Shown: positions 50,123 to 60,250 of the stretch, in pieces | How the letters are laid out: every line of letters starts with the position of its first letter | How positions within the stretch are numbered: the stretch's first letter is position 1 | Assembly: GCF_027257195.1 (NCBI RefSeq) | Contig: NZ_JAPDFS010000002.1 | Location: 526,701 to 590,700, forward strand | DNA: 64,000 nucleotides | DNA from: Halorubrum sp. F4 | GTDB lineage: Archaea > Halobacteriota > Halobacteria > Halobacteriales > Haloferacaceae | Direction of reading: 5' to 3' | Made by a program: the position numbers and the translations under genes | Notes under the pieces: generated by a model | The model's input: only the letters and a program-made list of their open reading frames with translations | Databases searched by the model: none | Told to the model about the DNA's origin: nothing

Positions 50123-50941
50123 TCAGTGGTCGTCGGCGTCGTCGGTCCCGCCGGTTTCGTCGTCCGCAGGCGGGCTCGGTTCGTCGTCCGCGGCGGAAGC
50201 GTCCTCGTCGCCGGCGGCGTCCGTCCCCGCCGTGTCGTCGTCGAGCTGTCGCTTGATCGACTCCAACTCGGACTCGACGTCGACCTCGGGTCGTTCCGCG
50301 TCCACCGTATCGGCGTCCGCGTCCTCGACCCCCCCGGACCGATCGTCGGCATCGGGATCGGTCACGTCGATGCGGACCGCGCCGTCCCGAGTTCGGTCGT
50401 CCCCCCGTCGACCGTCCTCTCGTCGCCCCCGTCCGTTCCCGTCCCGTTCGTCCCGTCGGGACCGCGCCGCGTCGGCCTCCCGACGACCCTCGTCGATCCG
50501 CGATTCGATCTCCGCGGTGAGGTCGCGCGCGTCGGCGATGATCGATCGGGAGGCGGCGTCCTCGGGGAGGTCGGTCTCCGAGAGCGCGGTCCGCAGCTCC
50601 GCGAGCGACCGGGAGAACCCGGCCGTCGCGCCGTCCCGGACGTCCGCGAGCCGGTCGCCGGTCGCCTCCGCGCCCTCCGTGACGCTCCGGCCGGGATCGG
50701 CGAGCCGGAGCGTTCCCTGGAGCAGTTCGAGCGACTTGATCGTCGTCTCCAGGAGGGCGATGAGCGTCGGGATGGTGTACCGCTCGGTGAACCGCACCAA
50801 CTCCGAGAGGCGGGGCGGGCGCGGGGGACCGCGGCGGTCGCGTTCGGTCTCCCGGAGGTCGCGCCGGAGCTCGGAGAGCACGTCCTCGAGCTCGTCGAGC
50901 CGCTCCTCGAGGTCGTCGTCGCGTGGATCGCGGGAACTCAT
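50123..50941 (-). CDS. Acidic coiled-coil protein of unknown function
   Basis: A 272-residue protein. Residues about 8-35 are a coiled coil (LEERLDELEDVLSELRRDL). RLSELVRFTERYTIPTLIALLETTIKSLELLQGTLRL is a conserved hydrophobic helix pair typical of a haloarchaeal family (possibly DUF7547). The C-terminal 130 residues are disordered and highly charged, ending in Asp-rich sequence. No function can be given. A T-rich box lies about 30 nt upstream of the start. Confidence 0.72.
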   Translation of the reverse strand: MSSRDPRDDDLEERLDELEDVLSELRRDLRETERDRRGPPRPPRLSELVRFTERYTIPTLIALLETTIKSLELLQGTLRLADPGRSVTEGAEATGDRLADVRDGATAGFSRSLAELRTALSETDLPEDAASRSIIADARDLTAEIESRIDEGRREADAARSRRDERDGNGRGRREDGRRGDDRTRDGAVRIDVTDPDADDRSGGVEDADADTVDAERPEVDVESELESIKRQLDDDTAGTDAAGDEDASAADDEPSPPADDETGGTDDADDH

Positions 50942-51068
50942 ACACTCGCGTACGCGGCGGGCGGGTAAAAACCTCGGCTGCGGGGATCCGGCGGCCGTCA
51001 GTCGATTCGATCGGGCGGTCGTCGATCGATGCGGTTCGGCGGCCCGCAGCCGGTCCGTCCGGCGACCC

Positions 51069-52154
51069 TCAGTCGAACCGGCCGCGGCGGTACTGGACGG
51101 GCCACTCGACCTCCGCGTCGAGCTCGTGGGCGGCCTCGAGCGGCCAGTAGGGGTGCCGGAGCATCTCGCGGCCGAGCGCGACGAGGTCGGCCCGACCGTT
51201 TCGCACGAGCGCGTCGGCGTGGGTCGGCTCCGTGATCCCGCCGACGGCGGCGACGGGCACGTCCGTCCCCTCACGGATCGCCTCGGCGTACGGCACCTGG
51301 TAACCCGGTCCCGCGTTGGGGAGTTCCTGGTCCGGGTGGATCCCGCCGCCGGATACGTCGATCAGGTCCGCGCCGGCGTCGGCGAGGAGCGGAGCCAGCC
51401 GCACCGAGTCGTCCACGTCCCACGAGTCGCGATCGGGGAGCCAGTCGGTCGCGGAGATACGGACGAAGACGGGCTTGTCGTCCGGCCAGATCCCGCGAAC
51501 CGCCTCGACGACCTCGCGGACCAGCCGCGTCCGGTTCTCGAAGCTCCCGCCGTAGTCGTCCTCGCGGTCGTTGGTGACCGGCGAGAGGAACTGGTGGAGG
51601 AGGTAGCCGTGTGCCGCGTGGACCTCCGCGATCTCGAAGCCGGCCGACAGGGACCGCTCCGCGGCGGCGGCGAACGCGTCGACCACGTCGTCGATATCGT
51701 CGGCGTCCATGCGGCGGGTCGCCGCCGGCTCCTCGTCCGGATACGGTTCGTCGGTCGCCGAGATCGTCTCCCACCCCTCTTCGTGGTCCTCGGGAAGTGC
51801 GTGGCCGCCCTCGCTCGGCGGGGCGTGGGAGGCCTTCCGGCCGGCGTGGGCCAGTTGGATCCCGGGGATCGAGCCCTGCGACCGGACGAACTCCGTGATC
51901 GGTTCCAGCGCCTCGGCCTGTTCGTCCGACCAGATCCCGAGACAGCCGGGCGTGATGCGGCCGCGTCGCTCGACGCCCGTCGCCTCCGCCATCACGACGC
52001 CTGCGCCGCCGACCGCGCGGGTGCCGAGGTGGACCCGATGCCACTCGCTCGGCATCCCCTCCTCGGCGGAGTACTGGCACATCGGCGACAGCATGATCCG
52101 GTTCGGGATCTCCGTGCCGCGCAGCGAGAACGGCGTGAAAAGCGAGTCCGTCAT
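51069..52154 (-). CDS. Old-yellow-enzyme family NADH:flavin oxidoreductase (YqjM-like)
   Basis: A 361-residue FMN barrel: LRGTEIPNRIMLSPMCQYSAEEGMPSEWH in its N-terminal part (with the Cys of the YqjM subclass), IQLAHAGRKAS, FEIAEVHAAHGYLLHQFLSP (His pair that binds substrate), YGGSFENRTRLVREVV and VAAVGGIT. These enzymes reduce activated alkenes using NAD(P)H. A TATA-like box lies about 28 nt upstream. The physiological substrate is unknown. Confidence 0.92.
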   Translation of the reverse strand: MTDSLFTPFSLRGTEIPNRIMLSPMCQYSAEEGMPSEWHRVHLGTRAVGGAGVVMAEATGVERRGRITPGCLGIWSDEQAEALEPITEFVRSQGSIPGIQLAHAGRKASHAPPSEGGHALPEDHEEGWETISATDEPYPDEEPAATRRMDADDIDDVVDAFAAAAERSLSAGFEIAEVHAAHGYLLHQFLSPVTNDREDDYGGSFENRTRLVREVVEAVRGIWPDDKPVFVRISATDWLPDRDSWDVDDSVRLAPLLADAGADLIDVSGGGIHPDQELPNAGPGYQVPYAEAIREGTDVPVAAVGGITEPTHADALVRNGRADLVALGREMLRHPYWPLEAAHELDAEVEWPVQYRRGRFD

Positions 52155-52319
52155 CGTCGGACCGACGCCGCCGTCGCGGTAATGCCCTCCGATAGCCCGC
52201 CCGGATCGCCGCCATCGTCGCCACCGACGACGACGCGGTCGTCCGTTCGAACCCACCTCCGCCCGCACGGTTTAGGCCGACCGAAACCTATAACCCCTCC
52301 CGCCTCCGAGCGGCCGGTA

Positions 52320-52481
52320 ATGAGCAGCGGAGAACGCGTCGAGCGCGAGCCCGAACCCTCGAGCGACCAACTACCCGCCGTGACGGCGAGCCGTGCCTCG
52401 CCGGACCGAACCGTGTTCACCGAGGAGGGCAACACCGACGGCTGGATCGCGACCGATCTGACCGTCGAACTCGAACGCTAG
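52320..52481 (+). CDS. Small acidic haloarchaeal protein, unknown function
   Basis: A 53-residue polar protein starting MSSGERVEREPEPSSD with a conserved-looking end DRTVFTEEGNTDGWIATDLT. Small haloarchaeal proteins with this FTExGNTDGWIATD ending are familiar, but I can assign no function. CCTATAAC centred about 29 nt before the ATG supports a leaderless gene. It is divergent from the OYE gene. Confidence 0.62.
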   Translation: MSSGERVEREPEPSSDQLPAVTASRASPDRTVFTEEGNTDGWIATDLTVELER

Positions 52482-52530
52482 CGCTCCCGCGCCGGAACGA
52501 CTATTCGACTCGCGGCGGATCCCGCGGACG

Positions 52531-53148
52531 ATGCCCTCCGCTCGTCACGACTCGCCGGTCGTCCTCCTGCGACTGGCCGTCATCCCGTTCTTCGTCGTCG
52601 CCTTTCCGGCCGTCCACTACCTGGCGCGGAACCTCTCTACCGAACGTTTCTTCCCGCACGCCGAGCCGTCGATACCACTGTACGTCGCCGGTGTCGTCTC
52701 GACGTTCGCCGTTGCGACGGCAGTGAGCCTCTCGTGTGCCGTCGTGGTCCGTCGCTTGGTCGTCGCCCCGTCGCTCCGCGACCCGTCCTCGCCGGACCAC
52801 GGAACCGTCGCTCACCCGGACGACCCGTTCCTCTGGCGGGTCCTGCTTCCCGACTGGCGGACGCTCCGGGTGTACCTCGGGTTCGTCGGCGTCGTCGCCC
52901 TGTGGGCGGTCGTCCGGATCGGCGGGATCGGCCCCGAACCGCTCGTTACGCTCCTCGCTTTCGCCGTCGTTCCATTCGGCGTCCCGCTCCTGTTTCTCGC
53001 CCCGCTGGCGATCGGCTCGCACGTCGCCGTCGTGGTCGGCTACGCGGCCTCCGCGATATGGACTGCTGCGCTGGCACGGTTGCTCGTCGAGGCCACTGAC
53101 GCGATTCGCGAGGGAAGCGCGACCGCTCCGCCGGGTGAAGATCACTAG
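52531..53148 (+). CDS. Multi-helix membrane protein, unknown function
   Basis: A 205-residue protein with about five hydrophobic segments (for example VVLLRLAVIPFFVVAFPAV, LYVAGVVSTFAVATAVSLSC, VYLGFVGVVALWAVVRI) and short polar loops. I recognise no family or motif. The ATG lies about 28 nt from ACTATTCG, a weak TATA-like box. It follows the small acidic protein by 49 bp. Confidence 0.6.
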   Translation: MPSARHDSPVVLLRLAVIPFFVVAFPAVHYLARNLSTERFFPHAEPSIPLYVAGVVSTFAVATAVSLSCAVVVRRLVVAPSLRDPSSPDHGTVAHPDDPFLWRVLLPDWRTLRVYLGFVGVVALWAVVRIGGIGPEPLVTLLAFAVVPFGVPLLFLAPLAIGSHVAVVVGYAASAIWTAALARLLVEATDAIREGSATAPPGEDH

Positions 53149-53305
53149 AACCGGTATCGACAGGTAACGAGGTATTCCGACCGTCGCAGTCGACGGTGAC
53201 CACGGCGTCGCGAGAGCGAACCGTGCGCCGGTCACGACGGAGTCGGCGACGGTCCCCGCCGCGAAGGGAAACGTCTTAATGGACTACGCGCGCATTCTCC
53301 GGTAT

Positions 53306-54736
53306 ATGAGCAACGGCGACGACGAGCCGGCGGAGGCCGCCGAGGAGGCCGACGCCGCCGACCAGGCGGACACGGACGAGCCCGAGGCGACCACCCCGAC
53401 GCTCCCCGACGAGGCGACCGAGGAGTCCCTGACCGAGTACCTCGAGGAGATCGAGACGCTCCTCGACGACGCCGGGACCGAGGCCGACCTCGACGACGTC
53501 GAGGCGCTCCTCGACGACGCCGAGGACGCCCTGGCGGATGCCGACCTCCCCGAACCCGACGAGGACGACGAGGACGCCGACGACCCGCGCGGCGACCTCG
53601 AGGACCGGATCGCGGAGCTCCGCGAGGGGCTCGAGGAGGCCCGCGGCCCCTACGCCGAGGACGTCGTCGAGGCGATCGAGACGTCGGTCTCGACGCTCGA
53701 GGACACCGAGTGGACCGCCGAGGGGCGCGAGGACGCGGCCGACGCGGTCGAAGCCTTCGTCGACGCGGCCGCGGAGGCGGTCGACGACGGCGTCGACGCG
53801 GACGCGATCGAGACGGATCCGGACGCCGCGGACGGTGAGAACGCGGACGACGACGGCACGGACGCCGACGACGAGGCAGGGACCGACGACGACGGAGTCA
53901 CCGTTCTCGTCGCCGCCCTCGACGCCGTCGCGGCGGGGATCGCGGACGCGGAACTCGATCCCGACGAGGACGCGGAGATTCTCGCGGATCTCCTGGCGGC
54001 GACCGACGCGCTCGAGGAGGGCCTGGAGGACGCCGAGGAGTGGGACGACCTCGAGACCCACGAGCAGCTCCGCGCGCAGGGCTACTACGACGTGCTCGGC
54101 CACTACAAGGACTACCCGGTCGAGTGGGCCGCGCTGAAGGAACACGAGGCACGGGGCAACGTCGACATGATCCTGCTCGCGCTCGACTCGCTCCAGTCGG
54201 ACTTCATGGAACGCCACTGTCTCGAGGCGTTCGAGCGGATGGGCAAGCGCGGAAAGACCGAGGCGTCGCTCGAGGAGCTACTCGGGCGGGCCGGCAAGCG
54301 CGACCAGTTCGCGATCCGCATCCTCGGGAAGATGGCGGCCACGGAGGCGGTCGAGACGCTCCTCGAGTACGTCGACGAGGACTCGAACCCGCAGCTCCAG
54401 AAGGCGACGTTCAAGGCGCTCGGCGAGATCGGCGACGACGACGCGGTCGGCCCGCTCGCGGAGAAGCTGGCGATGGAGAACGACCACGTCCGGCCGTTCG
54501 CCGCGCGCGCGCTCGGACTCATCGGCGACACCCGGGCGATCGACCCGCTCGCCGACGCGCTCGCGGAGGACGACTCCGACGACGTCCGTGCGGCCGCCGG
54601 CTGGGCACTCCGACAGATCGGCACGCGAGAGGCGCTCGAGGCGGTCGCCGAGTACGCCGACGAGCGCTCCTTCGTCGTCCAGACGGAAGCCGAGAAGGCG
54701 CAGGCGGCCCTCGACGCCGCGGCGACGCCGGCGTAG
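53306..54736 (+). CDS. HEAT-repeat protein with a long acidic N-terminal region
   Basis: A 476-residue protein. The first 230 residues are extremely acidic (Asp/Glu/Ala-rich, with LDDAGTEADLDDVEALLDDA-type low-complexity repeats). Residues about 240-476 are helical HEAT/PBS-lyase-like repeats, for example AVETLLEYVDEDSNPQLQKA, AFKALGEIGDDDAVGPLAEK and RAARALGLIGDTRAIDPLAD-like units. HEAT arrays bind proteins. TCTTAAT 28 nt upstream sets ATG 53306 rather than 53279. The gene-free 54737-54966 after it shows nothing I recognise. Confidence 0.82.
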   Translation: MSNGDDEPAEAAEEADAADQADTDEPEATTPTLPDEATEESLTEYLEEIETLLDDAGTEADLDDVEALLDDAEDALADADLPEPDEDDEDADDPRGDLEDRIAELREGLEEARGPYAEDVVEAIETSVSTLEDTEWTAEGREDAADAVEAFVDAAAEAVDDGVDADAIETDPDAADGENADDDGTDADDEAGTDDDGVTVLVAALDAVAAGIADAELDPDEDAEILADLLAATDALEEGLEDAEEWDDLETHEQLRAQGYYDVLGHYKDYPVEWAALKEHEARGNVDMILLALDSLQSDFMERHCLEAFERMGKRGKTEASLEELLGRAGKRDQFAIRILGKMAATEAVETLLEYVDEDSNPQLQKATFKALGEIGDDDAVGPLAEKLAMENDHVRPFAARALGLIGDTRAIDPLADALAEDDSDDVRAAAGWALRQIGTREALEAVAEYADERSFVVQTEAEKAQAALDAAATPA

Positions 54737-54966
54737 TCGCTCGTTCCGCTCGGCCGGATGTGCCGTGAGTCGCCCGCTCCGTTGCTCGCTCGCTTTCTTC
54801 GATCCGTAGCGATCGCGAAACACGGCAGTAGCACTCCCGGAACACGGCGGTGGCTCAGTGTTCGATATGGGTGAGAAACGGGGTCGCGTCCGGTGTCCGC
54901 CCGTGAAGGTGGGTCGGGCCCGATAGTCGTCTTGTGGGGTCCAGGGCGCCGATCGCCCGACTGAGC

Positions 54967-55161
54967 TTAGTTGCGGACGACGTTCGTCGCGCGGGGGCCT
55001 TTCGGCGACGACTCGATGTCGAACTCTAACTCCTGTCCCTCTTCGAGGTCCGGGCCGCCAACGTCTTCCATGTGGAAGAACACGTCATCGTCCTCGTCCT
55101 CAGCCGAAATGAAACCGTAGCCGCCAGTGTCGTTGAAGAAATCAACTTTTCCGTTTGCCAT
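54967..55161 (-). CDS. cspA: Cold-shock protein
   Basis: A 64-residue CspA-like OB fold with RNP1 GGYGFISAEDEDDDVFFH, including the FISAED and VFFHMEDV RNA-binding strands. It binds single-stranded RNA and DNA and acts as an RNA chaperone. The start at MANGKVDFF is preferred, with GTTATCC about 29 nt upstream on the minus strand. It is shorter and more acidic than bacterial homologues, as usual in haloarchaea. Confidence 0.95.
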   Translation of the reverse strand: MANGKVDFFNDTGGYGFISAEDEDDDVFFHMEDVGGPDLEEGQELEFDIESSPKGPRATNVVRN

Positions 55162-55265
55162 TGCAAACAAACGTACGAGCGATCCGGGGATAACCCTTGC
55201 GAGGGTCGTGGTACCACGAGGGGACCGTCCGACCGTTTATCCCGGATACCGCGGCCAGAGCACGC

Positions 55266-57032
55266 ATGCGTCCGCCGATCGACCGATGCCGTCGGGTCGT
55301 CAGGACCGATCCCACCGCCCGGGGCGAGTCCGCCGTCCGGATCGCCGTCGCCGTCGCGGTCCTGCTCGCGACGGTCTCGTCTGCCCCGGGCGTCGTCGGC
55401 GCCGCGAGTCCGTCCGCCGCCGCGGTGGATCCATCTACCGTCGCCGCGACTGCACCCGCCGAGAGAGCGGCCAGGGTCGAGGCAACGAACGCCCCCGATC
55501 CACGGATCGTCGAACTCTATCCGAACCCCGTTACCGAGGGGAACCGCGGGGAGTACCTCGTCGTGCGGCTCCCGAAGCCGGGGAACTGGTCGCTCTCCGA
55601 CGGGTACCACGACGCGTCGATCCCGTCGAACGCGACCGGTTCCGTCGCCCTCTCCATGGAGCCGAACCGCACGCGGGAGCTCCTCGGCGACCGCGGGATC
55701 CCCGTCCGCGCGCTCGACGGCTACTTCCCGCTCTCCGCGAGCGGTGACCGGATCGAACTGCGTCGTGACGGGAAGCCCGTCGACGTCGTCGAGTACGGCC
55801 GCGTTCGAGAGGGATATCGCTGGCGAGCGACGTGGGACGAGTGGCGACCGAACGGGTACGCGCCCCGCGTGCCCGAGCACGTCACCGGTGCGGCGGTGAC
55901 GCCGTTCGTCCTGCCGGACAGCCCCGAGGTCCCCGTGGAACCGCTCACGACCGCGGACGAGCGGATCCTTCTCGCGGGATATACCGTCGAGTCCGACCGC
56001 GTCGCGGACCATCTCGTCGACGCGGCCGCCCGCGGAGCGGACGTGCGCGTCCTCGTGGAGGGGTCTCCAGTCGGCGGCTTCCCGCGGCGGGGCGCACGCG
56101 TCGCCGATCGGCTCGTGGCCGCCGGCGTCGAGGTGCACGTCCTCGACGGCGACCCGAACCGGTTCCGGTTCCACCACGCGAAGTACGCGGTCGCCGACGA
56201 CCGTGCCGTCGTGCTCACCGAGAACTGGAAGGGGTCGGGGACCGGCGGCGAGTCGAGCCGCGGCTGGGGCGTGGTCGCGAACGATCCGGCGGCTGCCGAG
56301 GACCTCGCGGCGCTCTTCGAGAACGACGCGACCGGCCCCGATACCCGTTCGTGGGACGCGTTTCGCGAGGAGACGACGTTTCACGGACCGCCGACCGACG
56401 GGGATATCGACGGCGACACGGACGGCGCCGACGGCTTCGCGGACGCGACGGGCCGACCGTACCCCTCGCGGTTCGATCCGCCGGCGCCCGCGCCCGCGGA
56501 CGTTGAGCTACTCACCGCCCCCGGCAACGCGGGTGACCGACTCGTCGAGCGGATCGATGCCGCAGACGACCGCGTCCTCGCGATCGTCCCGCGAACCGGC
56601 GGCCCGGACGGGCGGCTCGTCCGAGCGCTCCGCCGGGCGGCCGAGCGCGGCGTCGACGTTCACCTCCTGGTATCGAACGCGTGGTACGACCGCGAGACGA
56701 ACCGAGAGCTGGTCGACGCGCTCGCGAGCGAGCCGATCGAGGTCGCCGTCGCGGAGCCGCGCGGTCGGTACGGGAAGGTCCACGCCAAGGGGCTCGTGAT
56801 AGACGACACCGCGATCGTGGGGAGCCTCAACTGGAACGAGGGGGCGAGGACGGAGAACCGCGAGGTCCTCCTCGCCGTCGAGAGCGCGAGCGTCGCCGAC
56901 TTCTACGCCCGGGCGTACGCCGCCGATTGGCGCGGCGGCGGGGTACACCTACCGGTCGGGATCGTCGGGGGACTGGCCGGAACGCTGGCCGTCGCCGGGG
57001 CGGTCGCGCGTCGCGAGATCGCGTTCGTCTGA
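55266..57032 (+). CDS. Exported phospholipase-D-like protein with two HKD motifs
   Basis: A 588-residue protein. A signal-like hydrophobic segment (AVRIAVAVAVLLATVSSAPG) is near the N-terminus. Residues about 75-210 resemble a lamin-tail-like domain (IVELYPNPVTEGNRGEYLVV). Two PLD halves follow with HAKYAVAD and HAKGLVID, both HxKx4D, each followed by Asn (TENW and GSLNWN). A final hydrophobic helix (GIVGGLAGTLAVAGAVA) may anchor it. PLD proteins cut phosphodiesters in lipid or DNA; an exported nuclease is the likelier role. TTTATCC 28 nt upstream sets the start. Confidence 0.86.
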   Translation: MRPPIDRCRRVVRTDPTARGESAVRIAVAVAVLLATVSSAPGVVGAASPSAAAVDPSTVAATAPAERAARVEATNAPDPRIVELYPNPVTEGNRGEYLVVRLPKPGNWSLSDGYHDASIPSNATGSVALSMEPNRTRELLGDRGIPVRALDGYFPLSASGDRIELRRDGKPVDVVEYGRVREGYRWRATWDEWRPNGYAPRVPEHVTGAAVTPFVLPDSPEVPVEPLTTADERILLAGYTVESDRVADHLVDAAARGADVRVLVEGSPVGGFPRRGARVADRLVAAGVEVHVLDGDPNRFRFHHAKYAVADDRAVVLTENWKGSGTGGESSRGWGVVANDPAAAEDLAALFENDATGPDTRSWDAFREETTFHGPPTDGDIDGDTDGADGFADATGRPYPSRFDPPAPAPADVELLTAPGNAGDRLVERIDAADDRVLAIVPRTGGPDGRLVRALRRAAERGVDVHLLVSNAWYDRETNRELVDALASEPIEVAVAEPRGRYGKVHAKGLVIDDTAIVGSLNWNEGARTENREVLLAVESASVADFYARAYAADWRGGGVHLPVGIVGGLAGTLAVAGAVARREIAFV

Positions 57033-57065
57033 GTTCGAGGGAGTCCGGAGGTGTCCGGAGCGTGC

Positions 57066-59036
57066 TCAGTCGTCGTCGATGACGGCGGTCGAGGAGAGCG
57101 TCTCGTCGATCTCCGCCTCGGCCATCTTCCCGACGAGCGCGTCGATGACGGCCTCGCGGCGGCCCTTCACGAACTTGATCGAGCCGACGACGAGGTGGCC
57201 GCCGCCGGAGACGCCCGCCTCGGGGAGCTCCTCGTTCAGCTCGGTCACCATCGTCGGAATGTCGAGTCGAACGCCGTCCGAGCGGAGGACGGCGAAATCC
57301 GGACCGTAGCCGATCGTAATGACCGGGTCGCCCGTCTCCTGGACCCGCGTGTCGTGGAGTTCGCCCGTCGTCTTCCCCGGCGCGGGATACGTGAAGCGAT
57401 GGGCGTACTCGTCGACGTCGATCCGGTAGAGGTGCGCGCCGGAGGCGAGCCGCTCGTGTTCGACGTGCTCGTCGACCGCCTCGAGCTGGCGGTCCACGTC
57501 GCGTTCGGCGCGCTCGGAGAGGAACTCGACGAGCTCCTCGTGGCGTTCGTGGTCGTCACAGCCGACGTTCAGGGCGTCGTTGACGAGCGTTTTCCCCTCG
57601 GAGTAGCGCAGCCAGTGGGCGGCGTAATCGAGCGCCTCGCCGATGTCGAGGAGGTCGTCCTTCCCGTAGCCGGCGTCGGCGGCGAGATCGACGTAGTCGT
57701 CCATCGCCTCCGCCTTCGACCGGTCGGAGAGGCCGGCGACCGCGGGCACGTGTTCGAGCTCCTCGGAGAGCGACGGGTCGATCAGCCGCGCGAGCTCGAC
57801 GCACATCATGCCGGTGGTGACCCGGTAGTCCTCGTCGTGGAGGTACGGGTTGACGTGGGCGTCGAGAAGCGGTGCGACCGCCTCCGGGTCGGGGTGGTGG
57901 TGGTCGACGACCGCGATGGGGATGTCGTAGTGCGTGAGGTTCTCGTAGGCGGGAACGTCCTCCTCGGTGGACCCGTTGTCGAGCATGAGAAGCAGCGGGA
58001 GCTTCCGGCCGTGGCGGGCGCGTCCCTCGAGCGCGAAGTTGAGGTCGCGGGTGACGTCCTCCATCTCGTAGTACGGGGCCTTGCTCGGGAGTCGCTTGAA
58101 CAGGTGTCGGGCGGCGTCCGGGTCCTCGTGGACCTCTCGAACGAGTCGTTCGAGCGCCAGTTGAACCGGTATCGCCGCGCACATCCCGTCGCCGTCGGCG
58201 TGGTGGCGGACGCGGATCGGCCGTCCGGCGAGGACGGTTCGCCGGAGCAGCCGGGCCAACTCGCGGAGGTCGTCGTGGATCGACTCGAACGCCCCCCACT
58301 CGACGAGCGGGTCCACGTCGGCCGGCTCGGCCCGTTCGTCGAGCGCCGCCTCGAACGCCGTCCGGGCCTCCTCGGCGCGATCTCCGGAGAGGGCCGTCAG
58401 CGAGTCGACCTCGAGCTGGAGCCCGCCCTCCCGCGTCTCGACCGTCCCCGAGACGTGGACCATGTCGCCCACCTCGACGGCGGGGTACGCGCGGACGCCC
58501 GCCTCCTCGAAGGCGGCACACGAGACGACGCCGGAGGCGTCGGCGACGCCGAAGATCGTCGGGCCGCCCGTCTGTTTCGTCTGGACGACCTCGCCCTCGA
58601 CGGTCACCTCGTCGCCGGGGACGAGCCCGCGAACGCGCGAGATCGTCGGCTCGTGCTCGACGGTCTCGGTCGTGTAGCCGCCCGGGGACGCCTCCTCGAA
58701 GGCGACGTCGCCGTTCTCTTTCACCTCGACCAGCCGGACGATCAGCCGGTCGCCGACCGCGTACTCGCCCGCGAGGTTCGACTCGTGGACGAGTCCGCTC
58801 ACGGCGTCGGAGACGTCGACGAAGATCCCGTACTCGACGACGCCGTTGACGGAGGCGTGATACAACGCGTCGGTCCGTACGTCCTCGAGGGTACAATCGG
58901 GCGCGAGATCGTGGACGACGTCTCGGTCGTCGGGTTCGACGTCTCGGTCATCGGGTTCCCCCTCCGCCCTCACGGCGTCGGGTTCGGGACTCGAATCGTC
59001 CCGCATGCCGGAATCCCCGGCGGTGTGCTCGCTCAT
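57066..59036 (-). CDS. DHH-family exonuclease, RecJ-like, with S1 and OB domains
   Basis: A 656-residue protein. After an acidic tail there is an S1 domain (about 50-115; [20 protein letters not shown]), an OB domain (about 130-205), and a DHH phosphoesterase core with [24 protein letters not shown] and [11 protein letters not shown] (DHH motif). The C-terminal DHHA1-like part ends [20 protein letters not shown]. Archaeal RecJ-like proteins degrade single-stranded DNA or RNA 5'-3'. A TATA-like box lies 28 nt upstream. Confidence 0.92.
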   Translation of the reverse strand: MSEHTAGDSGMRDDSSPEPDAVRAEGEPDDRDVEPDDRDVVHDLAPDCTLEDVRTDALYHASVNGVVEYGIFVDVSDAVSGLVHESNLAGEYAVGDRLIVRLVEVKENGDVAFEEASPGGYTTETVEHEPTISRVRGLVPGDEVTVEGEVVQTKQTGGPTIFGVADASGVVSCAAFEEAGVRAYPAVEVGDMVHVSGTVETREGGLQLEVDSLTALSGDRAEEARTAFEAALDERAEPADVDPLVEWGAFESIHDDLRELARLLRRTVLAGRPIRVRHHADGDGMCAAIPVQLALERLVREVHEDPDAARHLFKRLPSKAPYYEMEDVTRDLNFALEGRARHGRKLPLLLMLDNGSTEEDVPAYENLTHYDIPIAVVDHHHPDPEAVAPLLDAHVNPYLHDEDYRVTTGMMCVELARLIDPSLSEELEHVPAVAGLSDRSKAEAMDDYVDLAADAGYGKDDLLDIGEALDYAAHWLRYSEGKTLVNDALNVGCDDHERHEELVEFLSERAERDVDRQLEAVDEHVEHERLASGAHLYRIDVDEYAHRFTYPAPGKTTGELHDTRVQETGDPVITIGYGPDFAVLRSDGVRLDIPTMVTELNEELPEAGVSGGGHLVVGSIKFVKGRREAVIDALVGKMAEAEIDETLSSTAVIDDD

Positions 59037-59194
59037 ACACGTCGTTCGGGATCGGAGCGTGTTAAGCTTGTTATCTCGCGCTCGCGGGACCGAGACCGTC
59101 GAGGCTCCGAACGGATCGGGGCGTGATCCCGATGAACCGGGACGTGGCTCGCCGGTCCGGAACCCATATCAATCGACGGCGAGTGTCTCGAGAC

Positions 59195-59716
59195 ATGCGA
59201 CTGTTCCGGTCGGACGACCTCCTCGGGATCGCCCGGGAGACGATGGAGTTCGTCCTCGAGGCCAGCGAGGAGACGCACCCCAACGAGTACATGGGGTTCC
59301 TCCGCGCCGACGACGCGGCCGCGCTCGACATCGACCGGGACGGACAGGTCATCACGGACGTGCTCGTCATTCCCGGAACGGAGTCGAACCCGACGAGCGC
59401 GTCGGTCCGCTCGCACATGAAGCCGAACGACATGCGCTCGGTCGGGTCGGTTCACTCGCACCCGAACGGCGTGCTCCGGCCGAGCGACGCCGACCTCGCG
59501 ACGTTCGGTCAGGGCGAAGTCCACATCATCGTCGGCGCACCCTACGGCTGGGGCGACTGGAAGGCGTTCGACAACGAGGGGAACCAGCGCACCCTCGAGG
59601 TGCTCGACGTCGAGATGCCCGACGAGCACTTCTTCGATTTCACCCAGGAGGACATCGACCGCGAGCTGGGCGACGCGAACGACGACCGGGGCGGGTTCCT
59701 CTCGTGGCTACGATGA
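59195..59716 (+). CDS. JAMM/MPN metalloprotease-like protein
   Basis: A 173-residue protein with Glu in [10 protein letters not shown] and the zinc motif [16 protein letters not shown] (HxHx7SxxD). JAMM proteins in archaea can remove ubiquitin-like SAMP conjugates. The C-terminal half contains [16 protein letters not shown] and a short acidic end. CATATCA 28 nt upstream fixes the start, and the stop overlaps ribL as ATGA. Target specificity is not evident. Confidence 0.88.
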   Translation: MRLFRSDDLLGIARETMEFVLEASEETHPNEYMGFLRADDAAALDIDRDGQVITDVLVIPGTESNPTSASVRSHMKPNDMRSVGSVHSHPNGVLRPSDADLATFGQGEVHIIVGAPYGWGDWKAFDNEGNQRTLEVLDVEMPDEHFFDFTQEDIDRELGDANDDRGGFLSWLR

Positions 59717-60141
59717 CGCGGGTCGTCGCGCAGGGGACCTTCGACCTGCTCCACCCCGGGCACGTCCACTACCTCGAGGACGCCGCGACGTACGGCGACG
59801 AGCTTCACGCGATCGTCGCCCGGGGGTCGAACGTCACCCACAAGGCGAAGCCGATCCTCTCGGACCGGCAGCGACGCGACATGGTCGCCGCGCTCGAAGC
59901 CGTCGACGAGGCCCGTATCGGCCACAGAGATGACATCTTCGTCCCGATCGAGGCGATCGATCCCGACGTCATCGTGCTCGGGTTCGACCAGCATCACGAC
60001 GAGGCCGCGATCGAGGCCGCGCTCGCGGATCGGGGGATCGACTGCCGGGTCGAGCGCGCCTCCGGCCGGGAGCCCCGCCACGACGACGAGCTGCTCTCGA
60101 CCGGCGACATCATCGACCGGGTGCTCGAGCGGCGCGGGTGA
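59713..60141 (+). CDS. ribL: FAD synthetase, archaeal RibL type
   Basis: A 142-residue cytidylyltransferase-fold protein. [20 protein letters not shown] carries the HxGH nucleotide-binding motif, and [12 protein letters not shown] the ISTTxx-like C-terminal motif. Archaeal RibL adenylates FMN to FAD. The close relatives glycerol-3-phosphate and ethanolamine-phosphate cytidylyltransferases cannot be fully excluded. It is translationally coupled to the JAMM gene. Confidence 0.88.
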   Translation: MTRVVAQGTFDLLHPGHVHYLEDAATYGDELHAIVARGSNVTHKAKPILSDRQRRDMVAALEAVDEARIGHRDDIFVPIEAIDPDVIVLGFDQHHDEAAIEAALADRGIDCRVERASGREPRHDDELLSTGDIIDRVLERRG

Positions 60142-60250
60142 CGGCGTCGATCGGGACGACGGCATCGATCGACGCGGATGAGTCTCGGGACGGCCGGTCC
60201 GACCCGCGGAAGCGCGGGACATATATGGGCCGGCACCCAAGCCGATCCAC

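Noticed and set aside
57051..59126. A 691-codon plus-strand frame opposite the DHH nuclease
   Set aside because: Composition is antisense-like (Val, Arg, Leu, Asp-rich without motifs), and the minus-strand DHH gene has clear catalytic motifs and a promoter.
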